From positions 1-35,537 of the forward strand of contig CAISGR010000270.1 in NCBI GenBank assembly GCA_903884945.1: a stretch of 35,537 nt of DNA, written 5' to 3'. The DNA is from an uncultured bacterium (GTDB lineage: Bacteria > Pseudomonadota > Alphaproteobacteria > Sphingomonadales > Sphingomonadaceae). This document shows positions 7,911-18,030 of this stretch, in pieces (the first letter of the stretch is position 1; the number at the start of each line of letters is the position of its first letter). The notes beneath the pieces are model-generated. The model saw nothing but the letters and a program-made list of their open reading frames with translations, was not told the DNA's origin and searched no databases. A program made the position numbers and the translations under genes.

Positions 7911-7941
7911 AAGGCGCGTTCCTCGCGGGGCGCGCCTTTTT
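7911..7941 (+). terminator. Rho-independent terminator after the tail-collar trio
   Basis: A perfect 8-bp stem AAGGCGCG (7911-7918) / CGCGCCTT (7931-7938) with a 12-base loop, running into a short T tract (five T from 7937 to 7941). It lies about 50 bp downstream of the third collar gene on the same strand and separates the trio from mazG. Confidence 0.75.
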
Positions 7942-8065
7942 CCTGCCCGATGCCTGGCGACGTGGTGTGGAACCCGGCAACTCAAGGGATCCCGGTTGTC
8001 ATCGGTTCAGGCCGGACCTAGTCCCGGGGGAGTATTTTCGACCCAACTGACACAGGGCTTCATTT

Positions 8066-8076
8066 TACATAATGTA
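8066..8076. promoter_or_regulatory. Palindrome in the A/T-rich mazG upstream region
   Basis: TACAT-A-ATGTA is a perfect 11-bp inverted repeat inside an A/T-rich stretch (about 8058-8085) some 45 bp before the mazG start. It overlaps TATA-like sequence and could be a promoter element with an operator. No clear -35 box at standard spacing was found. Confidence 0.3.
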
Positions 8077-8121
8077 TATTATCGAACTGACTGAGGCGGA
8101 CGGGGCGGGACTCTCCCGGCG

Positions 8122-8895
8122 ATGACGTCCCCTTCGAACATCGAGCGCCTCACGGCGATCATGGCGCGGTTGCGCGACCCGGAGCATGGCTGCGACTGGG
8201 ACGTCGCGCAGGATTTCGCGACGATCGCGCCCTACACGATCGAGGAAGCCTATGAGGTCGCCGACGCGATCGACCGCGGCGACATGATCGAGTTGAAGGA
8301 TGAGCTTGGCGATTTGCTGCTCCAGGTCGTGTTCCACAGCCGGATGGCCGAGGAAGCCGGCCTGTTCGCGCTGCCGGACGTCGTGGCGGCGATCAGCGAC
8401 AAGATGGAGCGCCGCCACCCGCATGTCTTCGGCGACAGCTATGGCGGGCACGAACAGCATTGGGAGCGGCTGAAGGCGGACGAGCGCAAGGCCAAGGGCG
8501 CTGGCGGCGCGCTGGACGGCGTGGCAATCGGCCTGCCCGCGCTGTTGCGGGCTGAAAAGCTGCAGAAACGAGCGGCGCGGACCGGGTTCGACTGGCCGGA
8601 TGCTTCAGGCGCGCGCGCCAAGATCGACGAGGAGATCGCCGAGATCGAGGCGGCCTCTCCCGCCGAGCGGGCGGAGGAGATTGGCGACCTGCTGTTCGCT
8701 GTGGTCAACTGGGCGCGCCACCTCGGCGTCGATCCGGAAGCGGCGCTACGGCTGGCGAATGCGAAGTTCGAGCGCCGGTTTCAGGCGATGGAGCGGGAGG
8801 CCGGCGATGCGTTCGGGGGGCTGGACCTGGCGACCAAGGAAGAGCTTTGGATCAAGGCGAAGGCTGCGGAGCGCAAGCAGGCGAAAGCCGGTTAG
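8122..8895 (+). CDS. mazG: Nucleoside triphosphate pyrophosphohydrolase MazG
   Basis: A 257-residue all-alpha NTP pyrophosphatase that hydrolyses (d)NTPs to monophosphates and PPi, cleaning nucleotide pools. Two MazG repeats are visible, as in the long E. coli-type enzyme. The first, about residues 35-90, has IEEAYEV and KDELGDLLLQ metal-binding helices. The second, about residues 165-225, has DEEIAEIE and EEIGDLLFAVVN. The family tail GLDLATKEELWIKAK is present. The start is the first ATG giving the family's usual N-terminus (MARLRDPEHGCDWD shortly after). The gene stands alone and converges on hflX, leaving 51 bp between the stops. Confidence 0.96.
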   Translation: MTSPSNIERLTAIMARLRDPEHGCDWDVAQDFATIAPYTIEEAYEVADAIDRGDMIELKDELGDLLLQVVFHSRMAEEAGLFALPDVVAAISDKMERRHPHVFGDSYGGHEQHWERLKADERKAKGAGGALDGVAIGLPALLRAEKLQKRAARTGFDWPDASGARAKIDEEIAEIEAASPAERAEEIGDLLFAVVNWARHLGVDPEAALRLANAKFERRFQAMEREAGDAFGGLDLATKEELWIKAKAAERKQAKAG

Positions 8896-8946
8896 CCTTA
8901 CCGTGTGACGACGTCATCGGGTTCCTCAGCGCTTCCCCCCAACGAT

Positions 8947-10239
8947 TCAATCGTTGCGCTGGTTGAACCGCTCGTAATCGCGCTCCGCCATGCGCACCTC
9001 ATAGACCGCCCGGTCGCCCTCCATCTCCTGTGCGACGACCTCGCCATGCGCATGCAGCCAGGCCGCGCCGGCGCCGTCGGATGGGTCGAGCTCGATGCGG
9101 TACCGCCGGTGGCCCTGGGTGAGGAGGGCAGCGACGGTCTCGATCAGGGTATCGACCCCTTCCCCGGTCATCGCGGAGAGCGCGACGACATCCGGGCGGC
9201 GGGCCGCCTCCCCCATCATTTCCGCGCGCGCGTCGCCGTCGAGCAGGTCGAGCTTGTTCCACGCCTCGATCCGCGGCGTGGTGGCGGCGACGCCGATCTC
9301 GGTCAGCACGGCCTCGACATCGGCCTTTTGCGCCGCGCTGTCGGGGTGCGCGATGTCACGGACATGGATGAGCAGGTCGGCCGAGATCACTTCCTCCAGC
9401 GTCGCCTTGAACGCGGCGACGAGTTGGGTCGGCAGCTCGGAGACGAAACCGACGGTGTCCGACAGGATCGCCTTGTCGATGCCGGGCAGCGAAATCTGCC
9501 GCAGTGTCGGATCTAGCGTGGCGAAGAGCAGGTCTTCCGCCATGACGTCAGCACCGGTCAAGCGATTGAAAAGCGTCGATTTTCCGGCGTTGGTATAACC
9601 GACCAGGGCGATCACCGGCCAGGGCGCGCGCTGGCGCCGGTCGCGGTGCAGGCCGCGCGTGCGGGTGACCTGGTCGAGTTCCTTGCGCAGCCGCGCCATG
9701 CGGTCGCGGATCAGGCGGCGATCGGCCTCGATCTGGGTCTCGCCCGGCCCGCCGAGAAAGCCGAAGCCGCCGCGCTGCCGCTCGAGATGAGTCCAGCTGC
9801 GGACGAGGCGGCCGGCCTGGTAGTCGAGATGCGCCAGTTCAACCTGCAACCGCCCTTCGGCGGTCGCGGCGCGTTCCCCGAAAATCTCGAGAATCAGGCC
9901 GGTGCGGTCGATCACCTTCGCTTCGAGCGCCTTTTCCAGGTTGCGCTGCTGGATCGGCGTCAGCGGTGCATCGAACACGACGAGCCCCGCCTCCTCCATC
10001 CTGACCGTTGCGGCAAGCTGCTCGACCTGGCCGCTGCCGATCAGGGTCGCCGGCTTGGCCTGGCGGACGCGGAACGCGACCTTTTCGGCCACGACGACGC
10101 CGATCGCTTCGGCGAGACCGGCGGTCTCTTCCAGGCGCGCCGCCGCGTCGCGTGAGGACACGCCATGCTCGGGATACACCACGACGGCCCGCGCACCCCG
10201 CGCGAACTCGTCGCGATCGCGTTCAAAACCGGTGGTCAA
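8947..10239 (-). CDS. hflX: GTPase HflX
   Basis: A 430-residue HflX GTPase, which binds the ribosome and in other bacteria rescues or splits stalled ribosomes. It has the HflX N-terminal nucleotide-binding domain (roughly residues 20-200), then the G domain: P-loop GYTNAGKS at 214-221 with Lys220, DTVGF (G3) and NKLD (G4). The start appears to be TTG overlapping the hfq stop by four bases (TTGA). No ATG or GTG gives the expected N-terminus (DRDEFARGARAVVV), so coupling to hfq is the best explanation. hfq-hflX is a conserved pair in proteobacteria. Confidence 0.95.
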   Translation of the reverse strand: MTTGFERDRDEFARGARAVVVYPEHGVSSRDAAARLEETAGLAEAIGVVVAEKVAFRVRQAKPATLIGSGQVEQLAATVRMEEAGLVVFDAPLTPIQQRNLEKALEAKVIDRTGLILEIFGERAATAEGRLQVELAHLDYQAGRLVRSWTHLERQRGGFGFLGGPGETQIEADRRLIRDRMARLRKELDQVTRTRGLHRDRRQRAPWPVIALVGYTNAGKSTLFNRLTGADVMAEDLLFATLDPTLRQISLPGIDKAILSDTVGFVSELPTQLVAAFKATLEEVISADLLIHVRDIAHPDSAAQKADVEAVLTEIGVAATTPRIEAWNKLDLLDGDARAEMMGEAARRPDVVALSAMTGEGVDTLIETVAALLTQGHRRYRIELDPSDGAGAAWLHAHGEVVAQEMEGDRAVYEVRMAERDYERFNQRND

Positions 10240-10727
10240 TCCTCGTCCGAACCTGCTGTTTCATCTGCCAAATTCAGCGGATGGGCCGGCTGGATCGTCG
10301 ACACGGCATGCTTGTAGACGAGCTGCGACATGCCATCGCGCTGGAGCAGCATGCAGAACAGATCGAACGCAGCGATCTGGCCCTGGAGCATGACGCCATT
10401 GACCAGGAACATGGTGACATTGTCGTCGGACTTGCGCACCGCGTTCAGGAAGATTTCCTGGAGCAGCGGCGCCTTTTTCTGCGCTTCGCCGACCGCGTTG
10501 ACGATCGCGGCGACGTCGACCGTGGCCGAGGGCATGATCGTCGAAATCGCGTGCTTGTAGATGAGCTGCGACTGGCCGTCGCGGCGCAGCAGCACCGAGA
10601 AATTGTCGAACCAGGTCACGATGCCCTGGAGCTTCACGCCCTTGACGAGGAACATCGTCACCGGTGTCTTCGAACGGCGTAGCGCGTTGAGGAACAGGTC
10701 TTGCAGCGAGGTGGGCTTGTCGGCCAT
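10236..10727 (-). CDS. hfq: RNA chaperone Hfq, tandem double-domain form
   Basis: At 163 residues this is about twice the usual bacterial Hfq, because it carries two Sm-like domains in one chain: about residues 7-69 and 88-150, joined by an Ala-rich linker (71-87) and followed by an acidic tail. Each domain keeps its own LQ(D/E)xFLNA helix start and the Sm2 signature YKHA (57-60 and 138-141). Hfq pairs small RNAs with mRNAs. The rim basic patch differs: RRSK in domain 1, RKSD in domain 2. A ring equivalent to the normal hexamer would need three chains. The ATG has an AAAGGA ribosome site. It follows ntrX, with hflX coupled behind it. Confidence 0.96.
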   Translation of the reverse strand: MADKPTSLQDLFLNALRRSKTPVTMFLVKGVKLQGIVTWFDNFSVLLRRDGQSQLIYKHAISTIMPSATVDVAAIVNAVGEAQKKAPLLQEIFLNAVRKSDDNVTMFLVNGVMLQGQIAAFDLFCMLLQRDGMSQLVYKHAVSTIQPAHPLNLADETAGSDED

Positions 10728-10747
10728 CGGTCGATCCTTTGTTCTTG

Positions 10748-10763
10748 GCGGGCTTTTGCCCGC
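10748..10763 (-). terminator. Hairpin between ntrX and hfq (weak terminator or leader element)
   Basis: A perfect 6-bp GC stem (GCGGGC / GCCCGC) with a 4-base loop, about 20 bases before the hfq start codon. Read on the minus strand, no T-run follows, so it is a poor intrinsic terminator. It could attenuate read-through from ntrX or act in the hfq leader. Confidence 0.3.
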
Positions 10764-10858
10764 TGTGCGCCGTTTCCCGGCGTCGGATACGCGCTCGTTG
10801 AGCGCGGCGACGCCAATCTAGGGGCGATGGCCGCTTTCGTCCACCATGTGTCGCGGCT

Positions 10859-12232
10859 TTATTCGTCGCGCGTCTCGGTGATGCCGAGCAGCTTCAACTT
10901 CCGGTGCAGCGCGGACCGCTCCATGCCGATAAAGCTCGCGGTGCGCGAGATATTGCCCGAAAAGCGCCGGATCTGGATCCGGAGATACTCGCGTTCGAAC
11001 GTCTCGCGCGCCTCGCGCAGCGGCGATCCCATGATCGCATTGGTGCTGCCGCCCATCTCGCCGGGATCCCCAAGCACTTCCGCTGGCAAGAGATCGAGAT
11101 CGATCCGGCCGATCCGGTCGCCCGGCGCCATGATGACCGTGCGCTCGACCACGTTGCGCAGCTGGCGGACATTGCCCGGCCATTCATAGCTTTGCAGCGC
11201 GACCATCGCGTCGGGGGCGATTTCCGGCGTCGGCACGCGGCGTTCGGCGGCGTAATGCGCGATGAAATGGCTGACGAGCGGCGGGATGTCCTCGCGGCGC
11301 TCGGACAGGCCGGGGATGACGACCGGCACCACGTTGAGACGGTAATAGAGGTCTTCGCGGAAGCGGCCCTCGGCAATCTCGTGAGTCAGGTCGCGCGAGG
11401 TCGCGGAGACGACGCGAACATCGACCTTGACGACGCGCTGGCCGCCGACGCGGGTGAAGCTCTGGTCGGTCAGCACGCGCAGGATGCGCGCCTGGGTCGC
11501 GATCGGCATGTCGGCGATCTCGTCGAGGAACAGCGTGCCGCCATGCGCCTGCTCGAGCAGGCCGGAGCGGACCAGCTGGCCTCCCTCCTCCACCCCGAAC
11601 AACTCCTCCTCGACCCGCTCGGGCGTCATCCGCGCGGCGCTGACGATAACGAAGGGAGCCGCTGCACGCTGGCTCCAGCCATGGAGCAGCCGGGCGGCGA
11701 CTTCCTTGCCCACGCCTGCTGCGCCCATCACCAGCACGCGGCTGCCGGTCGACGCGACGCGCTTCAAGGTCGCGCGCACGCCGTTGATCGCGGTCGAATT
11801 GCCGGTGAGATCATTATTGCTGCCGACCGAAGCGCGCAGCGACGCAACCTCGCGGCGAAGCCGCTCGGTCTCGGTCGCGCGGTCGACCATCAGCAGGAGG
11901 CGTTCCGCCTCGAACGGCTTCTCGATGAAATCAGCCGCGCCGCGACGGATCGCGGCCACCGCCGTATCGAGATTGCCGTGCCCGGAGATGACGAGCACGG
12001 GAATCGACGGGTCGCGGCGCTTCAGTTCATCGAGCAGCTCCAGCCCGTCGAGTCGCGAGCCCTGCAGCCAGACATCGAGCAACACGAGCGACGGGCGACG
12101 CGCCGAGATCGCCTCGAGCGCCGCGTCGCTGTCCGCCGCGCCGCGCGTCTCATAGCCTTCGTCCTCCAGCACCCCGGCGACCAGTTCGCGGATGTCGTGC
12201 TCGTCGTCGACGATAAGGATGTCGAGTGCCAT
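10859..12232 (-). CDS. ntrX: Response regulator NtrX
   Basis: A 457-residue NtrC-family regulator, partner of NtrY. The receiver domain is at residues 1-120 with the phosphorylation site Asp53 (LVLLDVW) and acidic pair Asp9-Asp10. The AAA+ domain is at about 145-370, with a Walker A of unusual sequence GAAGVGKE (170-177, Lys176) and Walker B LFLDEIADM. The C-terminal Fis-type helix-turn-helix is at about 428-452 (GNISRTASFIGMERSALHRKL). The GAFTGA loop that contacts sigma-54 is missing: after ELFG (to residue 213) the chain reads VEEGGQLVRSGLLEQ, four residues shorter than in the NtrC encoded nearby. It therefore may not activate sigma-54 promoters. It starts 3 bases after ntrY stops. Confidence 0.94.
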   Translation of the reverse strand: MALDILIVDDEHDIRELVAGVLEDEGYETRGAADSDAALEAISARRPSLVLLDVWLQGSRLDGLELLDELKRRDPSIPVLVISGHGNLDTAVAAIRRGAADFIEKPFEAERLLLMVDRATETERLRREVASLRASVGSNNDLTGNSTAINGVRATLKRVASTGSRVLVMGAAGVGKEVAARLLHGWSQRAAAPFVIVSAARMTPERVEEELFGVEEGGQLVRSGLLEQAHGGTLFLDEIADMPIATQARILRVLTDQSFTRVGGQRVVKVDVRVVSATSRDLTHEIAEGRFREDLYYRLNVVPVVIPGLSERREDIPPLVSHFIAHYAAERRVPTPEIAPDAMVALQSYEWPGNVRQLRNVVERTVIMAPGDRIGRIDLDLLPAEVLGDPGEMGGSTNAIMGSPLREARETFEREYLRIQIRRFSGNISRTASFIGMERSALHRKLKLLGITETRDE

Positions 12233-12235
12233 TGT

Positions 12236-14455
12236 TCAGGTCCGATTTCGCGTGAGTTCCGGGGCCCGGCGGTCGTCTTCCCCCTCGGTCGCGTCGCGAT
12301 CGCCGGTATCGATCGCTGCGAGTGCTGCCGTGTCGAAAACCATCTTCACCATGGTGCCGCCCCCCTCGCGGTCCCCGAAGGTCATGGTGCCGCAATGTTC
12401 CTCGACGATCTTCTTGACGATTGCGAGGCCGAGCCCGGTGCCGCGGGCGCGCGTCGTTACATAGGGCTCGACGAGCCGCTCGCGCGCGGCGGGCAGGCCG
12501 ACGCCGTTGTCGGCGACGCACACCGTCACCGTGTTGCCTGCCTCGACCAGGGTCATCACGACCTCGCCGCTCGATCCCTCGCCGCGCGCCTCGATCGCCT
12601 CGACGGCATTCTTGACCAGGTTGGTCAGCGCCTGGCCGATCTGTCGCCGGTCGCAGATGAGTTCCGGCCCGGGATCGTCATGAATGAGCTCGAACCTGAC
12701 CAGAGGGTGGGCGACTTCGTGGAGGAACAGTGCCTGCCGCGCGATATCGAGCAGCGATTCCTCGCGGAAGATCGGCTTGGGCATGCGCGCGAAGGAGGAG
12801 AATTCGTCGACCATGCGGCGCAGATCGCCGACCTGGCGCACGATCGTCTCGGTCAGGCGCGTGAAGGTCCCGTCGTCGTTCGGCAGCTGCTTGTTGTACC
12901 GGCGCTGCAGGCGTTCAGCCGCAAGCTGGATCGGGGTCAGCGGGTTCTTGATCTCGTGCGCGATGCGCCGCGCCACATCGGCCCAGGCGGCGCGGCGCTG
13001 GTCGAGCAACTGGCCCGTGATGTCGTCGAAGGTCAGGATCGGGCCCTCGACCGCGCGGGTGATCTTCACCGCGAGGGTGCGCTGGTCGCCCTCGACATCG
13101 ACCTCGACGATCGCCTCGCGGGTATCCCCCCCGATCAGGGCGTCGAGTTCGGGCGATATCAGCGCGAGCGGCCGGCCAACGAGGTTCTCATCGCCGGTGT
13201 GGAGCAGCATGGCGGCAGAGCGATTGATGAGCCGGATGGTGCCGTCGGCGGCGATCGAAATGACGCCGGCGGTGACGCCCGACATCACTGCCTCGATCAG
13301 TGCGCGGCGGCTCTCGAGCGCACCCGTCTGCGCCTGGAGGCGTCCGGTCATCTGATTGAAGGCATTGCCGAGGGTGCCGACTTCATCATCGGTCTTGGGA
13401 TCGGGAACCCGTGCCGTGAGATCGCCCGTTGCGACGCGGTGGGCGGCGGCAACAAGTTCTCCGACCGGCCGAACCAGACGGTCCGCCACCTCGAGCGCGA
13501 TCCAGACGGCGATGCCGACGATCAGGAGCGAAATGAACAGCAAGGCGGCGTTGAACTTGAGCTGAAGCGAGCGCGACCGGGTCTGCAGCGTTCGATAGTC
13601 ACTCAGGATCGTCTCGCCGCGCTTCAGCTGGGTCGACAGCTCCGGGTCGAAGATGCGTGCGGCGTAGAGATAGGTATCATCGCCATAGTTGAGCTTCACC
13701 ACGGCGGCGGCGCGGTCCTTGCTCTGGATGATGACGCTGGGCGCGCCGCGCTTGATCGACGCGACGATCTCCGGCGTGATGACGCGGTCGAGCGGGCGGT
13801 CGTAGAGATTGACCATCGCCAACACGCGGGCCTGGCCATCCGATCCCACCCGCGCGATCACGGCTTCGGACAGGTTGCGCCGATAGACCTGATACCCGAA
13901 ATATTGGGAAAAGCGTTTCTCATCCAGCGAGTTGGCACTCAGATAATCTGCGAGATCACCGCCCATCGTGGCGGTTTCGCTGCTGACGCGATTGAGCTCC
14001 GCCTTGTAGTTCTCCTGCGCTAGCGTGGTCGCGTTTTCGAGCATGCCGCGCGCCCGGTCCGAGAACCAGAACTCGACACCGTACTGGAACAACAGGGAGG
14101 CGAAGATGACGACCAGCAGTGTCGGCACCGCGGCGATCACCGAGAATAGTGCGACGAGGCGGACATGCAGCCGTCCCCTGCCCCCGATCGGCGATCGCGC
14201 GGCCCGCCGCATGGCAATGCGACGGCCGAGGAGAACGAGCAACGCAACGCCCGGCACCAGATTGGCCACGAGCATCAGGGCGACGAGCAGCGGTGTCAGG
14301 AGGATCGGCGAAGCGTGTCCGCTCGAGATGATGAAATAGGTGCCGGTAGCGATCGCAATCGCGCCGGCCAGTACCAGCACTTCGACGAACGGCGTCACGC
14401 TGAAGCGCAAACTCAGCGGTTTTGTTCGTGGAGCAGGAGCCGCGTCGGCCGTCAT
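12236..14455 (-). CDS. ntrY: Sensor histidine kinase NtrY
   Basis: A 739-residue membrane sensor kinase that phosphorylates NtrX. Three N-terminal membrane helices (about residues 23-44, 51-77, 98-124) precede an extracytoplasmic sensing region. A fourth helix (about 300-321) leads to a HAMP linker, a PAS domain (about 385-480) and the kinase core with His500 (RRIAHEIKNP). The ATP-binding boxes are NLVKNAVEA, DNGVGL and GTGLGL. NtrY relatives are tied to nitrogen metabolism and redox or envelope signals. The frame stays open further upstream inside ntrC, but the first sensible start is the ATG 52 bases after the ntrC stop. Confidence 0.94.
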   Translation of the reverse strand: MTADAAPAPRTKPLSLRFSVTPFVEVLVLAGAIAIATGTYFIISSGHASPILLTPLLVALMLVANLVPGVALLVLLGRRIAMRRAARSPIGGRGRLHVRLVALFSVIAAVPTLLVVIFASLLFQYGVEFWFSDRARGMLENATTLAQENYKAELNRVSSETATMGGDLADYLSANSLDEKRFSQYFGYQVYRRNLSEAVIARVGSDGQARVLAMVNLYDRPLDRVITPEIVASIKRGAPSVIIQSKDRAAAVVKLNYGDDTYLYAARIFDPELSTQLKRGETILSDYRTLQTRSRSLQLKFNAALLFISLLIVGIAVWIALEVADRLVRPVGELVAAAHRVATGDLTARVPDPKTDDEVGTLGNAFNQMTGRLQAQTGALESRRALIEAVMSGVTAGVISIAADGTIRLINRSAAMLLHTGDENLVGRPLALISPELDALIGGDTREAIVEVDVEGDQRTLAVKITRAVEGPILTFDDITGQLLDQRRAAWADVARRIAHEIKNPLTPIQLAAERLQRRYNKQLPNDDGTFTRLTETIVRQVGDLRRMVDEFSSFARMPKPIFREESLLDIARQALFLHEVAHPLVRFELIHDDPGPELICDRRQIGQALTNLVKNAVEAIEARGEGSSGEVVMTLVEAGNTVTVCVADNGVGLPAARERLVEPYVTTRARGTGLGLAIVKKIVEEHCGTMTFGDREGGGTMVKMVFDTAALAAIDTGDRDATEGEDDRRAPELTRNRT

Positions 14456-14507
14456 CGTGTCTTCAATACAACGTTTTGTTGCAAGGAAAACACACAATCG
14501 GCACGAC

Positions 14508-15962
<1,455 letters not shown>

Positions 15963-15968
15963 GGTCTT

Positions 15969-17027
15969 TTACGCGGATCCTCTGGGCAACAAGATACGGA
16001 AGACCGATTGGGGCGGCGTTCCCTCCCGCGCATATTGCACGATTCCGCCCATGTCGCGCACCAGCTTGTCGACGAGCGCAAGCCCAAGCCCCTGCCCCTC
16101 CGGCTTGCCCGAGACGAACGGATCGAACAGGTGATCGGCAATATCCTCCGGGGCGCCGGGGCCGTTGTCGATCACGCAGATTTCGATCGGCAAGGGCTGA
16201 CGCGGCCGGCCGGGCGCAGGGCTCACCGCCATACCGTGACGATAGGCCGTCGCGAGCGTGATCCGGGCATCGGCCTGTTCCCGCATCGCCTCCGTCGCGT
16301 TCTTGATCAGGTTGAGGACGACCTGGAGGATCGCATCGCGGTCGGTCAGCACCGGCGGGAGAGAGGGATCGAAGCGCTCGTCGATCGTCACGTGCCGGGC
16401 GAAGCCCGCCAGCGCCACGCGCCGGGCGTGGTCGAGCAGCGGATAGATATTCTCCGGCAGCAGGCTGAGCGGCCGCGTATCGGTGAAATCCTGCATCCGA
16501 TCGATCAGGGCGGCGATTCGATCGACTTCCGTCGTGATGAGGGTGGTCAGCTCCTCGTTGCCGTCCGTCGCGAGGAGCTGCGCCGCCCCGCGAATGCCCG
16601 AGAGCGGGTTCTTGATCTCATGCGCGAGCATCGCCGCGGCGCCGATCGCGGCCCGCGCGGCCGAGGCGCGGTCGACCGAATGCCCCATCCGCCGCGACGT
16701 GGCCCCGTGGTGCAGCGTGATCGAGCGCCAGCCGGCATGATCGGGAATGCGTGCCTCGATATAGTCGACCATCACGCGGCCCCCGCGGACGATCTCGATT
16801 TCGGCATCGAACGCGGAAAATCCCTGATTGTCGCGCCGGCTCGGCTCGCCGGGCGGGATCAGCACGCTCTCGAGCGGCTGGCCGCGCATCGCCCGTTCGG
16901 ACAGGTTGAGCAGCGTCTCGCACTCCGCATTGGCGGACGCGATCCTGCCTTCTGGATCGATCACCATCACCGCGATCGGCAGGGCCGCGAAAAGGGCGGC
17001 GAAGCTTGGCCCCGCCTTGTCGGCCAT
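15969..17027 (-). CDS. ntrB: Nitrogen regulation sensor kinase NtrB
   Basis: A 352-residue soluble histidine kinase with no membrane segment. It has a PAS domain (about residues 8-110), then the H-box with His136 (MLAHEIKNPLSG), the N-box NLIKNATEAM, and the ATP-lid boxes DNGPG and GQGLGLAL. In known systems its kinase/phosphatase balance toward NtrC is set by the PII protein GlnB. The start is the ATG (MADKAGPSF) four bases after the dusB stop; longer versions would extend into dusB without homology. dusB-ntrB-ntrC is the classic nifR3-ntrBC operon of alphaproteobacteria. Confidence 0.95.
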   Translation of the reverse strand: MADKAGPSFAALFAALPIAVMVIDPEGRIASANAECETLLNLSERAMRGQPLESVLIPPGEPSRRDNQGFSAFDAEIEIVRGGRVMVDYIEARIPDHAGWRSITLHHGATSRRMGHSVDRASAARAAIGAAAMLAHEIKNPLSGIRGAAQLLATDGNEELTTLITTEVDRIAALIDRMQDFTDTRPLSLLPENIYPLLDHARRVALAGFARHVTIDERFDPSLPPVLTDRDAILQVVLNLIKNATEAMREQADARITLATAYRHGMAVSPAPGRPRQPLPIEICVIDNGPGAPEDIADHLFDPFVSGKPEGQGLGLALVDKLVRDMGGIVQYAREGTPPQSVFRILLPRGSA

Positions 17028-17031
17028 GGTC

Positions 17032-18030
17032 TCAGGCCGCCGCGCGGCTGCGCCAGGGCGCATAGAACTCAGCGAGCATCGACTGGACCAGCTTCGGATC
17101 GGCAATCTGGTTCACGCGGTTGCGGAACTCGGCCGAGCCGTGCAGGCCCTTGGTGTACCACCCGATATGCTTGCGGGCCATGTTGACGCCGACTTCAGTG
17201 CCATAGTGTGAGAGCATCGCTTCATAATGCTCTGAGATCACGTCATATTGTTCTTCGATCGACGGGTCGGCGACGCGCCGGCCCGTCGCGAACCATTCCA
17301 TTACCTGAGCGAGAATCCAGGGGCGGCCATAGGCACCACGGCCAATCATCACGCCATCGGCGCCGGACTGATCGAGCGCCGTCTCCGCATCTTCGATCGA
17401 GCAGATATCGCCATTGGCGATCACCGGGATCGTCACCGCATCCTTCACGCGGCGGATGAACGCCCAGTCAGCGGTGTCGCGATACATCTGGTTGCGGGTG
17501 CGGCCATGGACGGTGACCAGCTTCACGCCGAGGTCCTGGGCGATCTTCGCGAGCTCCGGCGCGTTCAGGTTGCTATGATCCCACCCCATGCGCATCTTGA
17601 GCGTGACCGGTACGCTGACCGCCTCCACCGTCGCCTTGATGATCGCCCCGGCATTATCGAGATCGCGCATCAGCGCGGATCCGGCATCGCCATTGGTGAC
17701 CTTGCGGACGGGGCAACCCATATTGATGTCGATGATCGCTGCACCGCGATCCTCGCTGAGCCGTGCAGCCTCCCCCATCTCACGGGGCGTGCAGCCGACG
17801 AGCTGCATCGAGACGGGATTCTCGATCGGATGCCATGCTGCCTTCTGCAACGACTGGCGCGTCTCGCGGATCGCGGCCTGGCTGGCGACCATCTCGGTCA
17901 CATTCAGCCCCGAGCCGTAGCGGCGCACGAGCGTACGGAACGGGAGATCGGTGACGCCCGTCATCGGCGCGAGAATCACGGGATGATCGATCCGGACAGT
18001 GCCGACCTGAATGGGGGCGAGAGTGCGCAT
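17032..18030 (-). CDS. dusB: tRNA-dihydrouridine synthase DusB
   Basis: A 332-residue flavoenzyme that reduces uridine to dihydrouridine in the tRNA D-loop (formerly NifR3). The FMN-binding TIM barrel opens with VILAPMTGVTDLPFR. The catalytic cysteine is Cys106 in DINMGCPVRKV. Other family motifs are KMRMGWD, VHGRTRNQMY, ANGDI and IGRGAYGRPW. The open frame extends beyond this point, but the ATG chosen gives the usual family start (MRTLAPIQVG) and leaves an 89-bp divergent gap to ispDF. It is the first gene of the ntr transcript, so its promoter probably drives ntrBC. Confidence 0.95.
   Translation of the reverse strand: MRTLAPIQVGTVRIDHPVILAPMTGVTDLPFRTLVRRYGSGLNVTEMVASQAAIRETRQSLQKAAWHPIENPVSMQLVGCTPREMGEAARLSEDRGAAIIDINMGCPVRKVTNGDAGSALMRDLDNAGAIIKATVEAVSVPVTLKMRMGWDHSNLNAPELAKIAQDLGVKLVTVHGRTRNQMYRDTADWAFIRRVKDAVTIPVIANGDICSIEDAETALDQSGADGVMIGRGAYGRPWILAQVMEWFATGRRVADPSIEEQYDVISEHYEAMLSHYGTEVGVNMARKHIGWYTKGLHGSAEFRNRVNQIADPKLVQSMLAEFYAPWRSRAAA

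Noticed and set aside
8906..8916. TGACG-A-CGTCA inverted repeat between the mazG and hflX stops
   Set aside because: Too short, and in a convergent gap where an operator is not expected; probably chance.
10904..14023. A 1039-codon open frame on the plus strand opposite ntrX and ntrY
   Set aside because: It mirrors the third-codon-position GC bias of strongly supported genes on the other strand and has no recognisable domain or ribosome site.
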